Shown here: positions 1 through 10,700 of the stretch, piece after piece
Numbering within the stretch: position 1 is the stretch's first letter
How the letters are laid out: each line of letters opens with the position of its first letter
Assembly (NCBI GenBank): GCA_900660155.1
Contig: CABFPE010000031.1
Coordinates: 703,683-727,325 of the forward strand
DNA length: 23,643 nucleotides
From: Hofstenia miamia
Lineage: Eukaryota; Xenacoelomorpha; Acoela; Hofsteniidae
Reading direction: 5' to 3'
Notes under the pieces: model-generated
What the model saw: only the letters and a program-made list of their open reading frames with translations
Databases searched by the model: none
Told to the model about the DNA's origin: nothing
Translations under genes and position numbers: made by a program

Positions 1-23
1 ATATATATATATATATATATATA
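1..23. repeat. (AT)n microsatellite at left edge
   Basis: An uninterrupted alternating AT run begins at the first base and probably continues outside the window. It is a simple-sequence repeat with no visible coding or regulatory role. Confidence 0.9.
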
Positions 24-270
24 GTCTATTGAATTTCTTATGAAATTTGTTTCATTAGTATACCTTTTGTTGAAAATGTTGCATATGTTTAAAATTTGCT
101 ATGATGTTATCACGGCGTTTCACCTGCAGAACTTAAATGCTTGATGGATGGAACGGTCTTGCAAAAAAACAAAAAATGATATAACACATTTTTTAATCTA
201 CTTTATGACATATAATTTGTATTTTCATAAGTTGTTTCAAATTATTGGACGCGAGCTTTAATACGCATAC

Positions 271-320
271 GGGTGCAGGACGAGCGCAGGCAGTGTTATA
301 TCTACAAATGCAAAACACTA
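271..320. repeat. Diverged direct repeat, copy 1
   Basis: About 50 bp that recurs at 500-553 in the same orientation. The right-hand part is the best conserved: both copies share ATGCAAAACACTA and an AGCGCAGGCAGTGTT / GCACGGGCAGCGTT block. The copy is more GC-rich than its surroundings. GC-rich GGGC/CGGG ends like this are common at hAT-type transposon termini, so a transposon remnant is the likely source, but no paired inverted end or target duplication was found. Confidence 0.6.
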
Positions 321-454
321 AGCTCTGCATGATTTTGACAGAATTCATAAATTTTATTGAAGTCATAAGAAGTTTCTCTCTAAAAGACAAAATTATATAG
401 TTCTTTTGCGTATTTTAATTAAGTTTCGTAGTCTTTTACGTTTTTCTCAATAGA

Positions 455-553
455 TGGCGCGCGGACCGGGCCGCCCGTTCCTGCCTGGTGAATTCCAACG
501 GGTGGGCACAAGACGGGCACGGGCAGCGTTAAATCTAAAAATGCAAAACACTA
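455..553. repeat. GC-rich patch with direct repeat copy 2
   Basis: A GC-rich island (GCGCGCGGACCGGGCC near 457) in otherwise AT-rich DNA, followed at 500-553 by the second copy of the repeat seen at 271-320. The abrupt base-composition change and the repeat argue for mobile-element debris, probably a hAT terminus, rather than a promoter CpG island. That assignment is inference from composition only. Confidence 0.5.
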
Positions 554-2056
554 CTTGAGGCTTTGAAGTAGGGGCCTGTGAAAAGTTGCATAATAGGATT
601 TACTGACTGAGGGACATGACCAAAAGAAATATTGAAAAAATGGCCCCTAAAATTGCATTTCAGGATCTTAAATTTAAAATTTTTCAATTTTTTAACCGAA
701 TTTAAGCAAATTCGAAATTCGTTTACGAATTTCCCGAAACTCCACAAAAATTTCGAATTTTAAAAAATATGTTGTGAATGTTTCAAACTTAAATAACCTG
801 TAAATCAGGGAGGGCTTTAGTTCACTAGGGAACATGGACTGTCGTGGTGCTGGAATTTTTTAGAATGACCTATTATTCAATGTCTGTAGGAGGTTTCTTT
901 TAATTTATGACGCGTCCACGGCTTGTCGTGGCAGAAACATTTCTTGATCTTCATTTAAAGAACTTTTTTTTTAAGTTCCAAAATAAAAATTGAAAAGGCC
1001 TGGTGTCAGGATTTCAGGTCTTGTGGTTGCAAATAATGTATATAATCAGATGCTAATTCTTCAAATTTCATCTGGTGGGTTGCTGAAATGGCTGATCTTG
1101 AAGAATATACATGAGTGGGGTCATAGTGAAAGAAAGTGAATACGTCCTCTTTTTTCTTGAAAAAAAAATTGTTTTTGCTTTCTTTCGTGGTGCATTATCA
1201 TTTCTGGTAATTGTGGGTACAAACTGTTCTTCAAAGCAAACCAATTCGGTTGGCGCACTTGTTCTTTCTAGACTATCTCAGGACCCAATCAAAGATAGTT
1301 AATTATTATTCCAAAATATGACTATTGTTTTCCCTTAAATAATCAATATTTATTTTTAAATAATAAAATATAACTATTCAAATACCTTTAGTGTTTTAAA
1401 CGTTTGATAGTTTTCTACCAAATCTTTTGGCATGACTATAATTTTTAACTCTTAAGTTGCATTCATTTAGCAAATTCGAAAATGAAGGAGGGAGGAATGG
1501 AGTACATGCAGACACATAGGCAAAACTTCTATCTAAGCCAGACGCAGACTATTTAAAGGAGGGGTAAACTGTGGGATTCAAAATTCATTTACTCACTTTA
1601 TAGATAAAATATACAATATAATGAAGATAAAAGAAAAATTCAACACTGTTAGAAATCTTTAATATTGTTCTTGTACTTCAAATTAAACCTACTTTTTTAG
1701 TCAATGTTGCATTTTAAAATCCTATAAACATTGTCGACAGAGCGAATTTTGGTGAGAGTGTAATGTACATTTACTACCCAGTACATTGACTAAATAAGAG
1801 CACTTTTATTGCTATAATTAAAACATTTATAGGAAGATTTTTTATGAAAAATTAATTTCAAAGTGATTGGGCAACCGTCCCCTCTGTCCCCACTTGAGCC
1901 GCTCTTTCTATAATTAAGCAATCACTACAATGAATGTAATTTATGCAATGTAAACTATAGTATTATATTATAAATTTATATCCACCATGAGATTTTCTTA
2001 AAACAGGGAATTTTATTGCCCTGTATGTGTAACACTACATTTTAATCAGTGAGAGG

Positions 2057-2058
<2 letters not shown>

Positions 2059-2087
<29 letters not shown>
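2059..2087. repeat. (TA)n microsatellite
   Basis: A clean alternating TA run of about 29 bp lying 195 bp beyond the 3' end of the minus-strand beta-helix gene. It is simple sequence only. Confidence 0.9.
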
Positions 2088-2090
<3 letters not shown>

Positions 2091-2237
2091 CAACATTGTG
2101 GTCGTTTTTGTAATTATAATACGCAGTTTCTCACAATTTTATAATACTATTAGTAAAACAATGATGAACAGCAGATATAGGTGTAAAAAAATTTTTGACA
2201 ATTTACTTGTTATGACTCTAAAAATAAATCATAATAA

Positions 2238-2243
2238 TTTAAT
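2238..2243 (-). terminator. Possible poly(A) signal ATTAAA for the beta-helix gene
   Basis: The plus strand reads TTTAAT, so the minus strand reads ATTAAA, the commonest variant of the canonical poly(A) hexamer. It lies about 39 nt past the stop codon of the minus-strand gene, a plausible distance. In such AT-rich DNA a chance match is likely, so this is weak. Confidence 0.3.
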
Positions 2244-2281
2244 AGAATAAAATATAAAGCTGTTATGAAAAACTTAGTTCA

Positions 2282-3454
2282 TTACGAGAATGCATATCGG
2301 TCTACGATGAGTCTAAGATCAGAATTTTCCACCGCTTGTGAAACTATATCTTCATTGCACAAGAGTTCAAATAGTCTTCTACTTTTTAAATTTGGAAACA
2401 CAAACTTCACATTAACAAAATCTGATCTCGGAAATGCAGCCAGATTTGCGAATGGGCAATAGTTTCCAGAGATGAAACCATTAAAGTCAAAACTTAAATT
2501 TTCAATTATGAATCCGTGGTAATCTGAAGAAAAATATGCGTTCTTAATTTTGTTGTTCTTGTAAGTTTCTCTGGAAATGTATTTATTTGGACCATATATA
2601 CGGAAAATAAAGTCCACAGTATTGTCATCTAAGATATTTTCAGAGATTTCACAGCTCATTCTCTTGAAATACGCAATTCCAATGAATGCAATGCTATTAA
2701 CAATATTCGAGTGAAAACTGTTGCCGGTCATTTTGAATCTTTCCACATAGGAGTCCTTCTCATAAAGCACAGTGATTAAAGTATCTTTTACTACGTTGTT
2801 TTTAAAAAGATTGTTTTCGATCAATACTAGATTTGATTCCCATTTCACTTGCGTAGTTTTGAATATGGAAATTATAGAATGATTAGAAAGAATGTCTTTA
2901 AATTCATTATTTCTCAATGTTATCGAGGCCTGTATTGGACTGGCAATAAAAACCAATGTGTAATTGACGTTAAATTGTGCAAACGTTGAATCTATTATAG
3001 TTATGTTCATGCTGGTCCCTCCTGAATAAAAGAAATATTCAGCTAGTTGTGAAGGTACGCCTGTGAAGCTGCAACCCTTGATGAGAATTTTGCATTTATA
3101 TGCATGCGAACATGAAACAAAAGACTTCCAACGTTGTTGTACTTTAACATTTATAAAGAATACATTATTAAATGAAAATTCTGGAACGTCATTTTTAATT
3201 CGAAGATCCTCGAAAATGAGTTCCTGATTGGAGAAAATGTGTGGAATCATTTCGACATCTTCTTTGCCAATGGCTGCATATTTATTCAGACCGTAAATTT
3301 TTACATATTTTCTTGAACTATCTAGCCTTACGTTATCGTTTAGATAGCATGACTTATATTTAATGTGCCTCTTGTGTGAGCAATATTGAAACGTCAAAGA
3401 AAGTGAAATTTGTAAGCTGAGGAAAATGGCAAATGCATACCTTTTCATTTGCAT
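2282..3454 (-). CDS. Secreted parallel beta-helix-like protein, single exon, 390 aa
   Basis: An uninterrupted frame of 390 codons, by far the longest in the window. The ATG at 3454 is the first in frame and is followed at once by a classical signal peptide (short basic n-region MQMKR, hydrophobic AFAIFLSLQISLSL), so the product is probably secreted or lumenal; no later membrane segment is visible. From about residue 80 to 320 it shows roughly eight degenerate units built on beta strand, polar turn, N-N/G-N-x-F and N-x-V/I, for example ITLRNNEFKDIL (~178), LVLIENNLFKNNVV (~209) and FKMTGNSFHSNIV (~240). This asparagine-ladder pattern is typical of right-handed parallel beta-helix proteins (pectate lyase-like fold). 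Cysteines cluster near the mature N-terminus (25, 36) and at 115 and 121. N-glycosylation sequons include NIT (~150), NYT (~164) and NHS (~191). I see no catalytic signature of a named polysaccharide lyase or hydrolase, so enzyme or binding role is unknown. Lack of introns is unusual beside the intron-rich neighbour and could reflect retroposition, transfer, or a single-exon family. Confidence 0.8.
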   Translation of the reverse strand: MQMKRYAFAIFLSLQISLSLTFQYCSHKRHIKYKSCYLNDNVRLDSSRKYVKIYGLNKYAAIGKEDVEMIPHIFSNQELIFEDLRIKNDVPEFSFNNVFFINVKVQQRWKSFVSCSHAYKCKILIKGCSFTGVPSQLAEYFFYSGGTSMNITIIDSTFAQFNVNYTLVFIASPIQASITLRNNEFKDILSNHSIISIFKTTQVKWESNLVLIENNLFKNNVVKDTLITVLYEKDSYVERFKMTGNSFHSNIVNSIAFIGIAYFKRMSCEISENILDDNTVDFIFRIYGPNKYISRETYKNNKIKNAYFSSDYHGFIIENLSFDFNGFISGNYCPFANLAAFPRSDFVNVKFVFPNLKSRRLFELLCNEDIVSQAVENSDLRLIVDRYAFS

Positions 3455-4480
3455 CTTAGCACGCGACTGTGGGTTGCAACAAATTTTTTGAAATGAAGAT
3501 TTATCTGTTCTGTGTACACATACATGTATCTTTGCATTCTTATGATAAAATAAAGTTGTTTAGTTTTTGTGATAGGCTAACTTACACTTTGAAGCAGAGA
3601 GCTCTGAAAATATTGACTTTCGAACTTCTGTTTTTCAAATTAGCTGCTGTGGTTTAGCCAATGAGGGCGTTCTCCTGATTAATACTTTCAAAGTTCATGT
3701 GAAATTGTTTATAATTCTGCTGATACAGCATGTTATTGTACATATAAAATAAATGTCATTGAATACGTTATTCTAACTGCTGTTGCACAATTATATTTTC
3801 ATGAATGTTGGCCTTAAGTAAAATTATTAGGAATAAATTTTTAGTGCAAGTTTAACCTACTGAAGCACTATACTATTATGCTGACAAATGGCGCAGTTTG
3901 ACGAATGAATAATTCAATTTGAGTGTACTTATGCAGGAAAATCATGAAATAATCCCTCATAGCCATAGTTAAGGTGTCAATTAAAGATGTTCAGCATCAT
4001 GAACAAAAGCGGAAGGTTTTTCTTTTTATTGCATTTCAATAGAAGCAACATATTAAGGAAAAGATACATTAGCTTTTAACTTCTTGAAGAAATATTGCCC
4101 AGATAAAAGCGCAAATAATGAAGAGGAATGCAAACAATACCTTAAAACATATACTTTCCTGGGTTGCACGAGATATTTCTACTACCGTTACTTTTATGTA
4201 AAAAATCGATTTGTCCGCATTTCTGAACAATTTTGTCCAAGCCTTTTAAGAAGTATTGAAAGCCTTTTACATAGAGACATCTATGGGGTTGGGCGCGCTC
4301 ATGCAATTATGAAGATTTACACTAAAAGTTAGAATAATTTTCAATGAGAAATCCGATTTTGGTAAAAGTATTCAAATTCTTACCATAGCTAGTGCTAAGA
4401 TAATGAGGCTGTCTAGCGTCCATTGCAACAACAATTTCCCTAAATATATTGTTTTCTGAAGAAAAACACTGTGAGTCGCA
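3455..4480. other. Intergenic, no supported gene
   Basis: This stretch should include the promoter and 5' untranslated region of the minus-strand beta-helix gene, but no TATA-like box stands out. An 82-codon plus-strand frame at 4084-4332 contains several cysteines but begins with a non-ATG codon and resembles nothing I know. No repeat was recognised. Confidence 0.5.
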
Positions 4481-4484
4481 AAGA

Positions 4485-4680
4485 CCAGAGATGGAAGCGG
4501 TACCTTTAATTGGCGAGCATGACCGGTCCCATTCCTGTTACCTCCTGACCGGTGATCGATCCGGTATCAAAATTAACCTCACGTGGGTACCGGGTTTGAC
4601 CGCCTTACCTGGTTTTACCCTATCTATAGGTGTAATTCTCTTTTCGACCGGCGTTCCTGTTTCGGTCCAATTTTTTTGAA
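4485..4680. repeat. GC-rich ACCGGT-containing patch, probable transposon remnant
   Basis: A roughly 200-bp block of near-balanced composition in AT-rich DNA. It starts with CAGAGATGG, a hAT-terminus-like string, and carries repeated GACCGGT (near 4522 and 4548), GGTACC and ACCGGG motifs. GACCGGTGA recurs at about 5153. The composition and motif repetition suggest an element end, but I found no matching inverted terminus or target duplication. The frames open through it on both strands are a by-product of GC content. Confidence 0.4.
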
Positions 4681-5149
4681 TTGCATAATGCATTTGTACA
4701 GTTGAAAGAACGTGTACTAAACGCATACGCATTTAATTTAGCGCATAAACCTAAATATCTCATTGTTCATTTAAAAGCACAAACCAATGGTTTAATCACG
4801 CAAATTTCAATAACGTGTTTTGTTTGAATTTTGGTAATCCTATGTAAATAATTATTCCGTGAAAGATTTTAGAAAATAATGGCACATGGTGATTGCCTCC
4901 AAAAAATAGTGATGATGATTTTGAATCTTAATTTTATGCCTAATTAATAAGCAGAGCTTAACGCCCATGTGATCCGGAAGTCGAAATAATAATTGGATTT
5001 TTTTGTAAATTTAAGTGTATTTACAATCATAGTTAAGTAAATATAATTATGATAATTGTCACGTGTTTTCGTTGCTTAAAATTTTTAGAAACTCTCAGAC
5101 TAAATTAGATAAACGGTATGACCAGAGACACATCTCAAAGTGAAGAGTT

Positions 5150-5240
5150 TTGACCGGTGAAAGGAAATTAAGGGTGATCAGTTCTGGTCCGGTGGTCATT
5201 ACTGAATGGCTTTTCATGTCTGGTCCAGACACGTCGTACA
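5150..5240. repeat. Second ACCGGT/GGTCC patch
   Basis: A short GC-richer stretch sharing GACCGGTGA with the 4485-4680 patch and carrying two TCTGGTCC copies. It may belong to the same decayed element; the shared motif is the only evidence. Confidence 0.3.
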
Positions 5241-5806
5241 CCAAGTCAGAGTTTGTCGCCACATTTTGTATATTTATTCCTCATTATCATATTTTTCTAA
5301 ATTTCATTGGAAACTAACTTACGGAATCAGCATAATGAATGTCTATTTTATAAATTACTAATAATGAATTATTTTTCCCTGCATCTATACAGCCATTATT
5401 AAGGCTGGCTACCTCACTTAAGTGCCCATGATTTAGTCGGCAAAGCAAGTTTCGAACGCAGAGTGTTGCTCTGTTAAGTGTTCCTAGTTTCACTTCCTTC
5501 GTTTCCTGTAGGGTGATCTTTAGAAATTTCATTCCTTTTTAGCCTTTAATAACTAAAACCAGAAAACTTAGGCCAGATCTGAATCCAATCCAACCCTCTT
5601 AATTCCAGTTCGACACATTTTTATGGCACTTGTTAAGAAGTTTTCTACAATTTTACGGCTTGCTAGAGCAAAGTTGGGCATGTTAGAAATCAGCACACTG
5701 AAATTGAAATTTCTAAATGGAGTTTTTCAAGAGTACATGATACTAATGTACTATTTCAAAACGTTGTTTAAAAATTATATAGCATTCACTACAACAGTTC
5801 TGTAAT

Positions 5807-6203
5807 ACTACAAATTAAAGAATATAGAAAACGTGTCAAATTATTTTCACTTTAGCAAAATATAATTTCATAAAAATTTCTTTCAAATGGCTATTTTTCT
5901 CATTGTTTGTTTCGCTTAAGTAGTGGATTAAATTGCCCCTTATCATAAATTACAGGCCTGCAGTGGTAGACAATTTTTAATTGGAACGCTGTAAATAGAT
6001 TTTTCTAGTTCAATAAATTAATCTATTTTTACCTTTTACACAATAGATTATTGCCACCTTTTGGCAATAATTGAAATGACAATAATTGATCAAAAATTGT
6101 AGTAAATTTATTAGTTTTGTATTAATAAAAACCAATACATAAAACCAAGGGCTTACGCAGGATTTTCAAACAGGGCTGAATAAAAACTAAGAAAAATTTT
6201 TCT
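5807..6203. repeat. 0.4-kb direct repeat, copy A (397 bp)
   Basis: Nearly identical to 6342-6723 in the same orientation. Differences are a handful of substitutions plus 15 bp (GAAATGACAATAATT) present here and absent from copy B. Inside is a 9-bp stem, ATTATTGCC / GGCAATAAT at 6047-6055 and 6063-6071, with a 7-bp loop. Neither copy has an open frame or an obvious terminal inverted repeat. It could be a local segmental duplication or two insertions of one non-autonomous element; the unrelated flanks of the two copies do not decide between these. Confidence 0.9.
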
Positions 6204-6341
6204 CAGGACTGAGAATCATTCCGGATTAATGCAGTTCTGCCACGAAGTACCTTTAGTTACATTTGTAACTTGCCATAATTTGAATATAATACCTTATTTC
6301 TCTATTGATTTATTAGCATTGATATATACTCCTCCATTTCC

Positions 6342-6723
6342 ACTACAAATTAAAGAATATAGAAAACGTGTCAAATTATTTTCACTTTAGCAAAATATAA
6401 TTTCATAAAAATTTCTTTCAAATTGCTATTTTTCTCATTGTTTGTTTCGCTTAAGTAGTGGTTTAAATTGCCCCTTGTCATAAATTACAGGCATGCAGTG
6501 GTAGACAATTTTTAATTGGAACGCTGTAAAAAGATTTTTCTAGTTCAATAAATTAATCTATTTTTACCTTTTACACAATAGATTATTGCCACCTTTTGGC
6601 AATAATTGATCAAAAATAGTAATAAATTTATTAGTTTTGTATTAATAAAAACCAATACATAAAACCAAGGGCTTACGCAGGATCTTCAAACAGGGCTGAA
6701 TAAAAACTAAGAAAAATTTTTCT
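6342..6723. repeat. 0.4-kb direct repeat, copy B (382 bp)
   Basis: Partner of copy A, offset by 535 bp at the left boundary and 520 bp at the right because of the 15-bp length difference. About 138 bp of unrelated sequence separates the copies. The 9-bp hairpin is retained at 6582-6590 and 6598-6606. Both boundaries are sharp, which fits a defined element or one duplication event. Confidence 0.9.
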
Positions 6724-7239
6724 AGAAAATCAAATGTTTGATGTTGGAGTAAATATAAATCACTAAGACAAATTGGGTTGATACTTATTTAAACGTTGTG
6801 ATCCTATTTTAAATTTCTTTAGGTTTGACTTTGACATCACAACGTGAGGTGTCCGAAAGAAGTTCCCAATCCTGTAAAATACGGTTAAAGTAAAACCTTC
6901 AATATATAAAAAAACGAAGAATTCGGTGGTGGAAAAATAATATATTTTTGGGTCATCAAGCTGTGCAGTACATCCAACAGCTAATGCTATGTTAATTTAC
7001 TGGACAGGCCAATAATGCTTCTGGTGTCGGGGCTTAATTATTCGTTGCAACTGTAAATCTTCTTGAGACTGTTTTAATTAGCGTACTTTAAAAAAAATTG
7101 AAATTATTGCAAATTTATTTTCTTAAGCAATTGATTAAGCGATTTTATTTAAGCATTCAATGGATTAATCGATTTCCAATTATTGCAATAAGTACAATAT
7201 CAATTCAATATTGCCTACCGTGCAGACAATGAGTAGCAT

Positions 7240-7273
<34 letters not shown>

Positions 7274-7479
7274 ATTGCAATGCCTACTTGGTAAAATGAA
7301 GAGAATGAAAAAGACCTTACCCAAAAGAATATACCAGCAGACTCAAACCGAAGTCGGGTCGGATTTGACATCTCTGGTGTGGGGATTCCCGCCACATAAC
7401 CCAAGAGCCTAAATATTTAGTCTTTTTTTGTACGAATCGTTTTGGGAACATATTATTACAATTAAGATATTGTCTTTAG
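6724..7479. other. spns: Region upstream of first recognised Spinster exon
   Basis: This is either intron or the 5' flank of the Spinster gene. The sequence directly before 7480 reads TTGTCTTTAG, a good polypyrimidine tract plus TAG acceptor, and the first recognised exon must start in phase 1. No ATG-initiated short exon ending in phase 1 before a GT donor could be picked out with confidence. An (AT)n run of about 29 bp lies at 7242-7270. Confidence 0.5.
7242..7270. repeat. (AT)n microsatellite
   Basis: An uninterrupted alternating AT run about 210 bp upstream of the first recognised Spinster exon. Confidence 0.9.
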
Positions 7480-7758
7480 ATAATCTTCCCAAAAATGGCA
7501 CAGCAGCCAAATATGCCTTAGCCCTTCTCACCCTCATCAACTTTCTAAACTACATGGACAGAAGTACAGTATCAGCTGTTCTTCCACATATTCAGAAATT
7601 TTACGATATCACAGCGAGAGAAGCTGGCTACATCCAGACAGCATTTATCATGGCTAATATCATTATTTCACCGATTTTCGGCTATTTAGGAGATAGAATC
7701 AGTAGGAAATTGATTGTGATCAATGGCATTGCAATTTGGTCATTTTTTACACTAGCTG
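7480..7758 (+). CDS. spns: spns exon A: membrane segments 1-3
   Basis: Acceptor TTGTCTTTAG, donor GTAAGG. The exon opens with two bases completing a codon from an unseen upstream exon and ends in phase 1. It encodes the short cytosolic lead (NLPKNGTAAKYA), segment 1 with NYMDRSTV, segment 2 (IQTAFIMANIIISPIFGYLG), motif A and segment 3. The frame stays open to 7413 upstream but contains no ATG before the NYMD methionine, which lies inside segment 1, so translation cannot start in this exon. Confidence 0.9.
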
Positions 7759-10700
7759 GTAAGGGATTTCTTTAAATTTATGCCTCTTACAAACTTTGTG
7801 TTCAAACTATATTTCATTGGATTCGGCATTATGGTTTCCAAGAATGACAAGTTAAAGATTAATACTTCATGTCCCTATAACATAACAATAAGTTTCAAAC
7901 AAATAAATTTAGAATTATAGTTGATGAGGTGTAACAAAATCTATGCTCTATTGCCCTGTTTTAAGTTTTAACTACACAATGTTCGGTATTATTCATAGTT
8001 TTATTGGTTTATAAATAAGCTGTAAAGACGTCAGCTATATTTATTTATTTTAATTTTCTTTGTAAAACTGTAGATTAAATATCAATTTTCCCTCAATTGA
8101 GGTTGACAATAATTTTCTATACTGTAACCAACTCTGATGTAAAATCAGTTTTGAATTTTTGCATTAACCCATCCATACTTCATTTTTATATTATGCTTTC
8201 TTTTGTATAACATTTAATATTACTTTTATTTAACCCAAATAGGCAATACAAAATTTAAATATTACAATTTATTTTATAAATTGGAGTCTGCTTAAAAGCG
8301 AGACCCCCACAATGTGAACACAGAGTTCTACGTGTTGCAGTGTAGCTTTGCGGTTGCACAGCCTACACAGACATTCTGGTAATGGAGCATAGCAATCCAC
8401 ATTTTGGCACACTCGGAAGTTCAAGTCATGTATAGCATAACGTGCCAATAAACTACAATCTTCACCGCTATGATTCTGGGGTTCCTCAAGAAAGGAAGAA
8501 AACACGGTTGGTTAATTGGAGATTCTGGTAAGGCGAGATTAAATACATTCCTTAATGGTGACCATTTTGAGATGTTCCTACACAGAGTAGCAGATGCGTT
8601 GTTTGCTAGACCCAAAGTCCGCTTCAAATTTCGCGACTGTACATGCTCAAGGTGTTCATCAATATTCCGAAGGGTTATCCATTTTTTAAATGACTGCATA
8701 GCATATGTGGTAATGGGAAGTATCTTGTCAAAGACAATTTTATGCGTAGCGCTTATGTCAATCTTGGCTAGGCTAACCAATTGCGAACATGAAGCAATCG
8801 ATCCGTAAGTGCATGAACCGGTTTACGTATTGTAATGGGGATCCATTACTGAAAGTTGTCGACCTCGGCGAAACTTCATAAATTTGGACTTTCCAATATT
8901 TACCGTCATTTCATTTGATGAGCAATATTGAGATAGGCAGTGTATTGCGACCTGTAGGTCCGGTAGATGTTCTCCATAGACAACTACATCGTCCACATAC
9001 ATTAAGATGTGAATATCTCTGTTTGATTTGAGGATTGCTACCAAGTCGTATCGTATGTATGTAGTGAGAAGAGCAGTGGGGATAATGATTCTCCCTGTTA
9101 AACGTTCTAGTAACACAGACCCCACTTTGAATTGATAGGAAATTCTCTTAAAAATCCAACCAAATTGTCCTAAGAAAATTATCCGAGACTCCAATATGCG
9201 ACAATTTTTGCACAAGTTTTACCCTGTTAATGGAGTGAAATGCTTGCGAAATATCAACGAAAAAAGCATAACATGCATGTCGGCTGCTATACTCCAGGCT
9301 GTTTGAAATATACTCGAGTAAAATCTTAATTGCTGACTGTGTTGATCGGCCTTTCCTAAAACCATGTTGCTCTTCGGGGAGGATGTCATTCAATTCCGCT
9401 CATGTCTGTAGTCGCAAATGCAGAACAGATGTGAACAACTGGAAAATGTTGCAGAGTAGAGAAATTTCTCGATATGAGACGGCGTCACTTCTAGCACCGT
9501 TGCCTTTGTAAAGTGGGATAATGAACGCAGTTAATGTATAACATTAAAAAACGACAAGTGTGGACATGTTATACAAGTTTGTTTCATTAATTTAAATCTC
9601 TAAAAGTTAGAAAATTCATCTTAGTATATGAATACTGAAAATTCATATAATTAGCTATTATTGACTATAAAATAATAGAATGTAAAACCTTGATAGTATA
9701 TGATTAAATAAAGATGAATCAAAAATATTCAAGGGTTGTCAAAAATATATTGCATTTAAATATATCGTTAATAAATAAAAAAATATATATTTAATTTTGA
9801 AAAAACTAATTGGAATTCAGAGGAAATACACTTCAATTTTAAAAATATGTTGTCTAAAATTCACGAGCAGCAATTGCTAAGCTCACGGATTTATGAATGG
9901 TTGGGTCAGAGGGGAACGATGCTGCTAACGCGTTGAAAAAATATAAATCCATTGAAAGGAGAATTACAATTGATAAACTTGGCTGGATACCAGCCCCTTC
10001 AAATCTGACTGAGAGCCTGGTTAATAGAACAGATTTGTTGTTTTGGGAAAAGGAAATACTGCTTCTAGTCAACTTTGAAAGTAAATTTTTTTATTCTTCT
10101 AAAAGAAACCCTGGCATTAGGAGACTAAATTAACCTATTGAAAATGTGTTTTTCTCCGAAAAATATGTTTGAAAGAAAAATAATTTCTAAAATATTTAAT
10201 TATTTACTTTCCAAGAAAATATACATTTTATTATATATTTTGACAATCTTTGATTTGATTCTATTAGTACAGCTGCATGAAGTTATAATCTGGAAATTGC
10301 TTTTTAGTGGTACTTCGCCAGAGTCCGAACTATAAAAATAATTCGATCAACACAAATACAAAAATAATCTAACATAAATAAGCTGCAATATAACTGATTC
10401 TTGAAGAGTAATTTTGTTATAAATTAGTTTTTTTAAATGTAGTATTTGCAAATTATGTGAATACAGATACTTCGATTATAGTTCCTATTTCTCTTTGATA
10501 TTTTAATGCTGTTTGTATGTCCATTGAATAAATTTCAAATTTTACATTTAAGTATACATTTTGAAAAACCTTATGCGATTGACAGTGCTTAGAAGTTAAG
10601 AACATAATTTCCTGCTTGATGTTTTACTAAAAGCGCTTCTAAAGGAAACTTTTTCATTAAATTGTTTGATTTGTAGAGATTTTCTTGCATTGCTATTTCA

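Larger units (their letters stand above)
554..2280. other. AT-rich region without a recognisable gene
   Basis: Open frames here are 70 codons or fewer, are low in complexity, and resemble no protein I know. Features seen are an 8-bp inverted pair TAGGGGCC/GGCCCCTA at 569-576 and 642-649, and a TA microsatellite at 2059-2087. The last bases, up to 2281, are the probable 3' untranslated region of the minus-strand gene that follows. Confidence 0.6.

Noticed and set aside
569..649. TAGGGGCC / GGCCCCTA as ends of an 81-bp miniature transposon
   Set aside because: Only 8 bp pair, with no target duplication on either side; chance or a simple hairpin is as likely.
4084..4332. 82-codon plus-strand frame with four cysteines
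   Set aside because: No ATG start, no recognisable domain or flanking splice sites, and no signal peptide; length is within chance for this composition.
4538..4732. Overlapping plus- and minus-strand frames across the GC-rich patch
   Set aside because: Both are open only because the patch is GC-rich; neither translation looks like a protein.
8470..8808. 112-codon plus-strand frame in spns intron 1
   Set aside because: It is the antisense shadow of the minus-strand LINE C-terminal region, which carries the recognisable motifs.
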